Assembly: GCF_001422205.1 (NCBI RefSeq)
Contig: NZ_LMMJ01000010.1
Location: forward strand, 344,877 to 408,876
Origin: Curtobacterium sp. Leaf261
Lineage (GTDB): Bacteria; Actinomycetota; Actinomycetes; Actinomycetales; Microbacteriaceae
DNA length: 64,000 nucleotides
Reading direction: 5' to 3'
The position numbers and the translations under genes are program-made. Shown piece by piece: positions 57,430 to 64,000 of this stretch (position 1 is the first letter of the stretch; the number at the start of each line of letters is the position of its first letter). Below the pieces are notes generated by a model. It made no database searches and had not been told where the DNA came from. It worked only from the letters and a program-made list of their open reading frames with translations.

Positions 57430-60400
57430 GTGCATCTCCTGTCGGTATTCAGTCTCCGGAACCGGGCGCTCATCGCCCTCGTCACCGTCGTGGTGGCGAT
57501 CTTCGGCGGCATCGCGCTCACCAACCTCAAGCAGGAGCTGATCCCGAGCGTCCAGTTCCCGCAGGTCGCGATCGTCAGCGTCTACCCCGGTGCGACCCCG
57601 GAGGTCGTGTCGAACGACGTCTCCACCAAGATCGAGCAGGGGATCCAGGCCGTTCCCGACCTCAAGTCGACGACGGCGACCTCGTCGACCGGCCAGAGCG
57701 TGGTGTCGGCCGAGTTCGACTACGGGTCCAACCTCGCGAGCGCCGAGGACAAGATCCAGACCGTCGTGAACGCGCTCTCGCTCCCCGACTCGGTGCAGAC
57801 GCAGATCGTCACGGGCTCCTTCGACGACATCCCGGTGCTCCAGCTCGCGGTGTCGGATCCGGGCGCCGACCAGGAGCAGCTCGTCGACAAGCTCAACCAG
57901 ACGGCGATCCCGGACCTCGAGAAGCTCGACGGGGTGCGCCAGGCCGACGTCTACGGCAACCCGGGGCGCCGCATCGTCATCACGCCGGACACGGACGCGC
58001 TCACCCAGCGGGGGCTCTCGCAGACGGCGATCTCGGACGCGCTCGACGACAACGGGACGCTCATCCCGGGTGGCACGATCACCGAGAACGGCAAGACACT
58101 GTCGATCCAGTCGGGGCAGCGCCTCGCCTCGGTCGACGACATCGGTGCGCTCCCGTTGACCGGCGCGAAGGACGCACTCGGACAGCCGGAGGCGGCGACG
58201 ATCGGCGACGTCGCGACGGTCGAGCTCACCGAAGCGCCGCGGACGTCGATCAGCCGCGTCAACGGGAAAGAGGCCCTCACCGTCGCGATCACGAAGACGC
58301 AGCAGGCCAACACCGTCGACGTGTCGAAGACCGTCAGTGATGCCCTGCCGGCGATCGAGGCGAAGGTCGGGGGCAACCTCGGCTTCACGGTCGTGTTCGA
58401 CCAGGCGCCCTACATCCAGCAGTCGATCGACTCCCTGGCGGAGGAGGGCCTGCTCGGCCTCGGGTTCGCCGTGATCGTCATCCTGGTCTTCCTGCTGTCG
58501 TGGCGGTCGACGCTCGTGACCGTCGTGTCCATCCCGGTGAGCGTGCTCCTCGCCGCGATCGGCATGCAGGCAGCCGGGTACACCCTGAACATCATCACGC
58601 TCGCGGGCATCACGATCGCGATCGGACGCGTGGTGGACGACTCGATCGTCGTCATCGAGAACATCAAGCGACATCTGCAGCCGGGGGTGGACCGGCGGAC
58701 CGCGGTGCTCGACGGCGTGCGCGAGGTCGCCGGCGCCGTGACCGCGTCGACCATCACCACGGTCGTGGTCTTCCTGCCGGTCGCCTTCGTCCAGGAGCTC
58801 GTCGGCGAGCTGTTCCGGCCGTTCGCGCTCACCGTGACGATGGCGCTGGTCGCGTCGCTCCTCGTCGCGCTCACGATCGTGCCGGTGCTCGCGTACTGGC
58901 TCCTCCGAGCCCCGAAGGCGCCCGCGCACGTCGGCGCGCACGCCGCCGGTGCATCCCGCGTCGGAGCGCGCGCCGCCAGTGCGGCACCCGTCGGCCTGGA
59001 GGAACGGGGCACGTCCGCCACGGAGGGCACCCTGACGAGCGCTGCCGACCTGCACGACGCGTCCGCGCCCGACCGGCTCCGACGCGGCTACCAGCCGGTG
59101 CTCGCCTGGGTGCTGCGGTTCCCGTGGCTGGTGATCGTCCTCGCCGTCATGGTGCTCGGCGGGACCGCGGCCGCGCTGCCGTTCGTCAAGACGAACTACC
59201 TCGGCGACTCCGGCCAGAACACCTTCACCGTGACGCAGACGCTCCCGCCCGCGACGAGCCTCGCCGAGCAGTCGTCCTCCGCGGACCGCGTCGAGCGTGT
59301 GCTCCGGCGGGTGCCCGGCGTCGACACGGTGCAGGTGACGATCGGCTCGAGCGGCAACTCCCTGCAGGCCGCGTTCTCCGGCGGTGCCGGCGGTGCCATC
59401 ACCTACTCGGTCACGACCGACGCCGACCGCAACCAGACCGACCTGCAGTCGACCGCGCGTGCACGACTCAAGGCGCTCTCGGGCGCGGGCGACATCGCGA
59501 TGTCCTCGTCGTCGAGCTTCGGCTCGGACTCGAACATCGAGGTCGACGTCACGGCGCCGACCCAGGACCAGCTCCGGACCGCCTCGCAGCAGGTGCTCCG
59601 GGCGATGCGCGACGTCCCGAACACGACCGGCGCCTCGAGCAACCTGTCGTCGGCGCAGCCGTTCCTCCAGGTGAAGGTCGACCGCTCGAAGGCCGCCGCT
59701 GATGGTCTGACCGAGACGGAGGTCGGCGGGATCGTCGCCGCATCCGTGTCGCCGCAGTCCAAGGGCACCGTGGAGTTCGGCGATGCCACCCTCGACATCT
59801 ACATCGAGAACGCCACGCCGCCGACGACCGCCGACGCGCTCCGGGCACTGTCCATCCCCACCGCGACCGGGTCCGTGCCGCTGTCCGATCTGGCCACCGT
59901 CGCGGAGGCGGACGGTCCGACGAGCGTGACCACGTCCGATGCGGTCCGCACGGCGACCATCTCGGTGACCCCGTCGGCCACGAACCTCGGCGCGGCCACC
60001 ACCTCGGTGACGCAGGCCGTCGACGACCTCGACCTGCCGCGGGGCGCGTCCGCGTCGATCGGCGGTGTCGCCTCGAGTCAGACGAACGCGTTCGGGCAGC
60101 TCGGACTCGCGGCGCTCATCGCGATCCTCATCGTGTACGTCGTGATGGTCGCGACGTTCAAGAGCCTCTACCAGCCGCTGATGCTGCTCGTGTCGATCCC
60201 GTTCGCCGCCACCGGAGCCGTCGTCCTGCAGATCGTCTCGGGCATCCCGATCGGCGTTCCGTCGCTCATCGGGCTGCTCATGCTGGTGGGGATCGTCGTG
60301 ACGAACGCCATCGTGCTCATCGACCTCGTGAACCAGTACCGACGACGAGGGCTCCGCGTCCGCGAGGCACTCGTCGAGGGTGCGACGCGTCGACTCCGAC

Positions 60401-60693
60401 CGATCCTCATGACGGCACTCGCGACGGTGTTCGCGCTCGTGCCGATGGCGATCGGGCTGACCGGGCAGGGCGGGTTCATCTCGCAGCCGCTTGCACTCAT
60501 CGTGATCGGCGGGCTCGTGTCGTCGACCGTCCTGACGCTGATCGTGCTGCCGGCGCTCTACTCGGTGGTCGAGGGGTGGCTCGAGCGGCGGGCGGACCGG
60601 CGGGCTGGGCTGCTGCCTCCGAAGCGGCCGAACGCCATCTCGCGCTTCATACGACGGTGGCGCTCACGCGGTCGGACTGCTGACGGTCGGTGA
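57430..60693 (+). CDS. RND efflux transporter, HAE1/AcrB-like
   Basis: 1087 residues with the twelve-helix AcrB plan: helix 1 (about 13-32), a large loop (33-335), helices 2-6 (about 340-490), a low-complexity stretch (496-545), helix 7 (about 560-580), second loop, helices 8-12 (about 885-1055). Motifs include FPQVAIVSVYPGATPEVV, the proton relay Asp pair in IGRVVDDSIVVIENIKRHL and GIVVTNAIVLIDLVN. In Gram-positive bacteria this group (SwrC/ActII-3-like) exports lipopeptides or drugs. No membrane fusion protein or outer channel gene is adjacent. Confidence 0.92.
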   Translation: MHLLSVFSLRNRALIALVTVVVAIFGGIALTNLKQELIPSVQFPQVAIVSVYPGATPEVVSNDVSTKIEQGIQAVPDLKSTTATSSTGQSVVSAEFDYGSNLASAEDKIQTVVNALSLPDSVQTQIVTGSFDDIPVLQLAVSDPGADQEQLVDKLNQTAIPDLEKLDGVRQADVYGNPGRRIVITPDTDALTQRGLSQTAISDALDDNGTLIPGGTITENGKTLSIQSGQRLASVDDIGALPLTGAKDALGQPEAATIGDVATVELTEAPRTSISRVNGKEALTVAITKTQQANTVDVSKTVSDALPAIEAKVGGNLGFTVVFDQAPYIQQSIDSLAEEGLLGLGFAVIVILVFLLSWRSTLVTVVSIPVSVLLAAIGMQAAGYTLNIITLAGITIAIGRVVDDSIVVIENIKRHLQPGVDRRTAVLDGVREVAGAVTASTITTVVVFLPVAFVQELVGELFRPFALTVTMALVASLLVALTIVPVLAYWLLRAPKAPAHVGAHAAGASRVGARAASAAPVGLEERGTSATEGTLTSAADLHDASAPDRLRRGYQPVLAWVLRFPWLVIVLAVMVLGGTAAALPFVKTNYLGDSGQNTFTVTQTLPPATSLAEQSSSADRVERVLRRVPGVDTVQVTIGSSGNSLQAAFSGGAGGAITYSVTTDADRNQTDLQSTARARLKALSGAGDIAMSSSSSFGSDSNIEVDVTAPTQDQLRTASQQVLRAMRDVPNTTGASSNLSSAQPFLQVKVDRSKAAADGLTETEVGGIVAASVSPQSKGTVEFGDATLDIYIENATPPTTADALRALSIPTATGSVPLSDLATVAEADGPTSVTTSDAVRTATISVTPSATNLGAATTSVTQAVDDLDLPRGASASIGGVASSQTNAFGQLGLAALIAILIVYVVMVATFKSLYQPLMLLVSIPFAATGAVVLQIVSGIPIGVPSLIGLLMLVGIVVTNAIVLIDLVNQYRRRGLRVREALVEGATRRLRPILMTALATVFALVPMAIGLTGQGGFISQPLALIVIGGLVSSTVLTLIVLPALYSVVEGWLERRADRRAGLLPPKRPNAISRFIRRWRSRGRTADGR

Positions 60694-60713
60694 CCAGGAC
60701 GCCGAGCGGCGGG

Positions 60714-60980
60714 TCAGCACTCCCAGCCGCGGCGGTGACTGTCGTCCGTCGTGGCGGTGAACCAGTTGACGAGCACGGCGGCGAGTGAGCAGACGAACAC
60801 GACCGCGCTGAGCTGGGCGACCATGGAGGTCTCGCCCCGGACGACCCCGGCGAACCCGAAACCGACGGTGACGAGGAACGACAGGCCGAGCAGCAGTTCG
60901 GTGCCGGCGCGCAGCCAGGTCATCCCTGCCCACTCGGGGGCGGTGATCCGCTCGGCGCGGTCCAGTTGCTGCGTGCTCAT
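60714..60980 (-). CDS. Small hypothetical membrane protein
   Basis: 88 residues. Polar N-terminus (MSTQQLDRAERITAPEWAG), then two hydrophobic helices (about 24-45 and 52-75) and a short tail ending in Cys. No family recognised. ATG 60980 has no strong ribosome site; the AT-rich stretch with TACGAT about 85 bases upstream could be a promoter. Convergent with the RND gene (20 bases apart). Confidence 0.65.
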   Translation of the reverse strand: MSTQQLDRAERITAPEWAGMTWLRAGTELLLGLSFLVTVGFGFAGVVRGETSMVAQLSAVVFVCSLAAVLVNWFTATTDDSHRRGWEC

Positions 60981-61104
60981 GGTGCCCAGTCTCGGCTGAC
61001 CGCTCCACATCGGACAGACCCGAGTGCGGGTGCCGCCAGAACGGGGGACAGGGGACAGCACCATGATCATCGTACCTGAAATACAAACGTACGGCACCGA
61101 TGTT

Positions 61105-62286
61105 TCACCGGAGGCGGGCTCGGAACCATCCCGCGACGCGCTCGCTCATCGCCTGGTCGAGCTGCGCGATGGAGTGGGCGCTCCCACGGACCATCACGAG
61201 CGTGACCGGGACGTCATGCCCCCGGAGCCGCTCGGCGAAGCGCTGCGACTCCCATGCCGGGATGAACTCGTGGGTGGACTGCCCGATGAAGAACGGCGGT
61301 GTGGTCGCGGTGACCTTGTACATCGGGGACGCGCGACGTGCTGCGGGGCAGTCGGCGTAGTTCGGGCAGTTCAGGTACAGGAGCTGTGTCCGTTGGAAGC
61401 CCTCGGTGACGCCGTCGGCAGCAGTCGACGCGGCGGTGAGGTCGGCTGGGCCGCTCAGCTCGGCCACGGCCCGGATGCGGTCACCCGCGGCGTAGGACGC
61501 CGAGCCGTGGTCCTCGAGGGCGAGCAGCGACGCGAGGTTGCCGCCGGCACTGCCGCCGAACACCCCGACCCGGTCGCGGTCGACGTCGTACGTGTCGAGT
61601 GTCGAAGCTCGGAACACCCAGTCGAGTGCGCGGCGGACGTCGTCGAGGCCGGCGGGGAACGGATCGGTCGGCGCGAGTCGGTAGTCGACGTTGAAGACGA
61701 CGAAGCCCTCGGACGCCAGGTACTGGCAGACGGAGTGGTAGGCGGCGGTGGCCTTGTCACCGTGCGACCACGAGCCGCCGTGGATCATCATGATCGCGGC
61801 GCGCGTGCCCTGGGCGGTCGGCGTCGCGTCGGGTTCGGCGCTGCCGGTCGGCGCGTCGGGTGCGGCGGTCGAGGTGCTGGCACCCGCCGCGGAGCTCGTG
61901 TCCGCACTCGCGTCGGCGCTCGCACCCGTGTCGGCGCTGTCGCTGGCGTTCGCGTCCGCTCGGTCGCGCGCGGCATCCGTGGCGGTACCGGTGGGTCGTC
62001 CGCCGGAGGCCCCGACCGGCAGGCACACGTCGAGCTGCTGCAGTCGGTCGCCCCCGTAGGGCACGTCGGACACGGTCTCGATGCCCCGGTAGCGCAGGGA
62101 GAGCGGGTAGATGACGGGCTTGGCGTCGACCGTGGCGTCCGAGTCGCCGGTGGGGGAACCCGTGCACGCTGCGAGCCCCACCAGCAGCGCCGCCGCGACC
62201 GCGAGCGCGAGCACCTGTACCGACCGGCGCCGCGTGACGGGGCGCGGATCACGCGCAGCGCGCCGGCGGGTCGGGTCAGACGTCAT
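61105..62286 (-). CDS. Lipid-anchored alpha/beta hydrolase (esterase) with long disordered insert
   Basis: 393 residues. Signal peptide with lipobox L-A-A-C (Cys41), so it is anchored outside the membrane. Core of the BD-FAE/HSL type: oxyanion motif IHGGSWSHGD (about 168-177), VVFNVDYRLAPTDPFPAGLDD, nucleophile Ser246 in VFGGSAGGNLAS, acid probably in the STHEF region and catalytic His in RGSAHSIAQL. Residues about 95-160 are an Asp/Ala/Ser/Thr-rich insert between strand 1 and the oxyanion loop, absent from usual members. Ester substrate unknown. TATGTT lies 8 bases before the ATG. Confidence 0.88.
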   Translation of the reverse strand: MTSDPTRRRAARDPRPVTRRRSVQVLALAVAAALLVGLAACTGSPTGDSDATVDAKPVIYPLSLRYRGIETVSDVPYGGDRLQQLDVCLPVGASGGRPTGTATDAARDRADANASDSADTGASADASADTSSAAGASTSTAAPDAPTGSAEPDATPTAQGTRAAIMMIHGGSWSHGDKATAAYHSVCQYLASEGFVVFNVDYRLAPTDPFPAGLDDVRRALDWVFRASTLDTYDVDRDRVGVFGGSAGGNLASLLALEDHGSASYAAGDRIRAVAELSGPADLTAASTAADGVTEGFQRTQLLYLNCPNYADCPAARRASPMYKVTATTPPFFIGQSTHEFIPAWESQRFAERLRGHDVPVTLVMVRGSAHSIAQLDQAMSERVAGWFRARLR

Positions 62287-62400
62287 CGCCGTCCAACATA
62301 AACGGTGTCTCGCCTCAGTTCCCCTGGACGCACCCGCTCCGTCGCTTCCGCTGGCACCGTCCGGGATGGGAGGATTCGAGGACATCGAGGAGGAGACCGC

Positions 62401-63255
62401 GTGAGTCGACGAACGGCATGGTCCGAGGATCCAGAACCCCTGCTCCGCGTCGAGGAGGGGTTCCGGCTCACGAACGTCGACCCGGAGTCCACGCCGGGGT
62501 TCCGCGGCCGCAAGATCGACGGGCTCGAGGCGCTCGCCGCCGGTGCAGCCCGACTCGGCGCGATGCAGGAGCGGCTGTGGGCAGCGTCCACTGCCGGCGA
62601 CGAACGTCGGGTCCTCCTGGTGCTCCAGGCGATGGACAGCGCGGGCAAGGGCGGCATCGTGTCCCACGTGGTCGGTGCGGTCGACCCGAACGGCGTCCGG
62701 TACGCGGGGTTCAAGGCCCCGACGGCCGAGGAGCGCGACCACGACTTCCTGTGGCGGATCGAGAAGGCCCTGCCCTCCGCTGGCCAGCTCGGCGTCTTCG
62801 ACCGGTCGCACTACGAGGACGTCCTCATCCAGCGCGTCCGGTCGTTCGCCCCTCCGGAGGAGATCGAGCGGCGGTACGGAGCGATCGTCGCGTTCGAGCG
62901 GGCGCTCGCCTCGTCGGGCACGAGCATCGTCAAGGTGATGCTGCACATCTCCAAGGACGAGCAGCGCGAACGCCTCGGGGAGCGGCTCGACCGGCCGGAC
63001 AAGCACTGGAAGTTCAACCCGGGCGACATCGACGAGCGCATGCTCTGGGGTGAGTACCAGCAGGCCTACCAGGTCGCGTTCGACCGGACCTCGACCGACG
63101 TCGCACCGTGGTACGTCGTCCCGGCGAACCGCAAGTGGTACGCCCGGTTGGCGGTGCAACAGCTGCTCATCGGTGCGCTCCAGGACATGCACCTCGAGTG
63201 GCCGTCGGCCGACTTCGACGTCGCCGAGCAGCGTCGGCGCCTCGCCGAGTCCTGA
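62401..63255 (+). CDS. Polyphosphate kinase 2 family protein
   Basis: 284 residues, PPK2 family: uses polyphosphate to phosphorylate AMP or ADP (class not certain). Walker A LQAMDSAGKGGIVSHVVGAV with Lys83, then FKAPTAEERDHDFLWRIEKA, DRSHYEDVLIQRV (lid and Walker B) and WYVVPANRKWYARL. GTG 62401 is preceded by GGAGGAGAC. Length fits the single-domain type. Cytoplasmic; links polyphosphate stores to nucleotide pools. Confidence 0.95.
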   Translation: MSRRTAWSEDPEPLLRVEEGFRLTNVDPESTPGFRGRKIDGLEALAAGAARLGAMQERLWAASTAGDERRVLLVLQAMDSAGKGGIVSHVVGAVDPNGVRYAGFKAPTAEERDHDFLWRIEKALPSAGQLGVFDRSHYEDVLIQRVRSFAPPEEIERRYGAIVAFERALASSGTSIVKVMLHISKDEQRERLGERLDRPDKHWKFNPGDIDERMLWGEYQQAYQVAFDRTSTDVAPWYVVPANRKWYARLAVQQLLIGALQDMHLEWPSADFDVAEQRRRLAES

Positions 63256-63259
63256 CGGT

Positions 63260-63275
63260 CGACCTGGAGGCACGG
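63260..63275. repeat. Dispersed GGACTGGAGG repeat, variant copy
   Basis: CGACCTGGAGGCACGG, directly after the PPK2 stop codon. Confidence 0.5.
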
Positions 63276-63301
63276 GGCTGGCGATCGCACGTCGGGTCGC
63301 G

Positions 63302-63473
63302 TAGGGTGGATCGGTCGGCTCTCGACAACGCAGCATGTGGCTGCGAGCGGTGTGTGTATCTCGAGGGCTGGAATCACGTCGATGTTCCGACGGGAAGAAC
63401 CCCCTCCGCGTGACACCCCGGCCGATGCAGCCCAGGGTGGGCAGCGGCATGTCTCCACACCGGAAAGATCCTC
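63302..63473 (+). promoter_or_regulatory. Promoter and long leader of the helicase gene
   Basis: TAGGGT at 63302-63307 is a likely -10, which would leave a leader of about 160 bases before ATG 63474. Long leaders are common for cold-inducible DEAD-box helicase genes (family knowledge). A weak GGAAAG lies 8 bases before the ATG. Confidence 0.4.
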
Positions 63474-64000
63474 ATGCCCCCATTCAAGAAGGGCGGGCCC
63501 TCGCGTGCCCGCAACGACAACGGCACCCCGGCTTCGCGCAGCTCCTCGCATCGCGGGTACCGCGCCGACGAGCCTGGAGCCCCGAAGCAGAAGGCCCGCT
63601 GGAACGCCTCGGAGCGCCGTGATCGTGCCGGCTCCGGTGCGGCGAAGGGTGAGCGGCCGAACTGGGAGCCGCGCTCGAACAACGACAGCCGCGGTCGTGG
63701 GCGCTTCGAGCGTGACGACCGTCGGGCCGGCACCGCTGGTCGTCCGAGCGACCGTGGCGATGACCGTCGTGGTGGCCGCTCGTTCGATCGTGACGACCGC
63801 CCGCAGCGTTCGTTCGACCGCAACGACCGCAACGACCGTGCCCCGCGCAGCTTCGACCGCGACGACCGCGCACCCCGTCGTGACCGTGACGACCGTGCGC
63901 CCCGTCGTGACCGCGACGACCGCGGCCCGCGTTCGTTCGACCGGAACGACCGTGCCCCGCGCAGCTTCGACCGTGACGACCGTGCGCCCCGTCGTGACCG
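63474..64000 (+). CDS. Probable DEAD/DEAH-box RNA helicase, N-terminal part (runs off window)
   Basis: Open frame from ATG 63474 to the window end with no stop. Begins MPPFKKGGPSRARNDNGTPA, then a Lys/Trp stretch (PKQKARWNASERRDR) and from about residue 75 a long Arg/Asp repeat region (SFDRDDRAPRRDR units). Such N-terminal tails precede the helicase core in Microbacteriaceae DEAD-box helicases and bind RNA. The core itself is outside the window, so the identity is inferred from the tail alone. A different RNA-binding protein is possible. Confidence 0.7.
   Translation, partial: MPPFKKGGPSRARNDNGTPASRSSSHRGYRADEPGAPKQKARWNASERRDRAGSGAAKGERPNWEPRSNNDSRGRGRFERDDRRAGTAGRPSDRGDDRRGGRSFDRDDRPQRSFDRNDRNDRAPRSFDRDDRAPRRDRDDRAPRRDRDDRGPRSFDRNDRAPRSFDRDDRAPRRD

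Noticed and set aside
56701..59055. 784-residue minus-strand frame
   Set aside because: Antisense of the membrane protein and RND genes; biased Arg/Asp/His composition.
61024..62301. 425-residue plus-strand frame starting near an AT-rich spot
   Set aside because: Runs antisense through the esterase gene; its start region is more likely the promoter of the small membrane protein.
1..64000. Prophage, transposon, tRNA, rRNA or defence island
   Set aside because: No integrase, transposase, capsid, nuclease-methylase or RNA gene signatures seen; composition is even across the window.

Overview
The window is high-GC actinobacterial DNA (roughly 70 percent G+C by eye). DUF3073 beside purM, a DUF3072 protein, the purD / SCP-like / purF / purM neighbourhood and many leaderless genes with a TAnnnT box about 6 bases before the start codon point to Microbacteriaceae, most likely a Curtobacterium-like organism. 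This assignment is inference from gene content; no rRNA or tRNA gene is present to confirm it. I see no prophage, insertion sequence, CRISPR array, tRNA or rRNA. It reads as ordinary chromosome with small accessory genes between housekeeping blocks.

Layout. 1-5.2 kb: cut-off carboxylesterase, SRAP protein, two membrane proteins, sarcosine/N-methyltryptophan oxidase, Ohr, YchJ-like protein. 5.3-9.3 kb: aroE, an XRE/MmyB-type regulator divergent from an SDR, two tiny unknown genes behind a long empty leader, a MarR regulator. 9.5-11.5 kb: iron uptake (siderophore-interacting protein and a siderophore-binding lipoprotein with an IdeR/DtxR box). 11.6-15.5 kb: VOC proteins, WYL regulator, DUF1304, chorismate mutase, lactonase. 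15.7-20 kb: hydroxyacid dehydrogenase and purS-purQ-purL. 20.1-22.5 kb: PadR regulator plus DHA2 drug exporter. 22.6-27.8 kb: CtaG-like protein, aquaporin, Fur-type regulator and catalase, cation exchanger. 27.8-33.5 kb: glycerate kinase fused to a DUF6807 (PmoA-like) domain, GNAT, ring-cleavage-type dioxygenase with a clear operator, SDR, signal peptidase I. 34-38 kb: DesK/DesR-like two-component system with an ABC-2 exporter. 38-47.5 kb: purC-purD, SCP-like gene, large LuxR ATPase regulator, purF/purM, DUF3073. 47.6-57.3 kb: flavoprotein, DUF3072, KimA-like potassium transporter, PadR/DUF4097 pair, YczE/MocR pair, membrane protein. 57.4-64 kb: RND transporter, lipid-anchored esterase, PPK2 kinase, start of a probable DEAD-box helicase.

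How genes work together. Six steps of de novo purine synthesis (PurF, PurD, PurSQL, PurM, PurC) are encoded in three clusters with tight start/stop overlaps. Oxidative stress is covered by Ohr, the Fur-type regulator and catalase. Several regulators sit beside their likely targets (PadR-DHA2, PadR-DUF4097, MocR-YczE, Fur-catalase, XRE-SDR), and palindromic operators are visible at several of them.

Most unusual content: the glycerate kinase-DUF6807 fusion; a dispersed family of GGACTGGAGG-type repeats that often form long hairpins between genes; very long perfect stems at convergent gene ends; and many in-frame microsatellites that add disordered segments to otherwise ordinary proteins. I found no convincing new defence or mobile system here.
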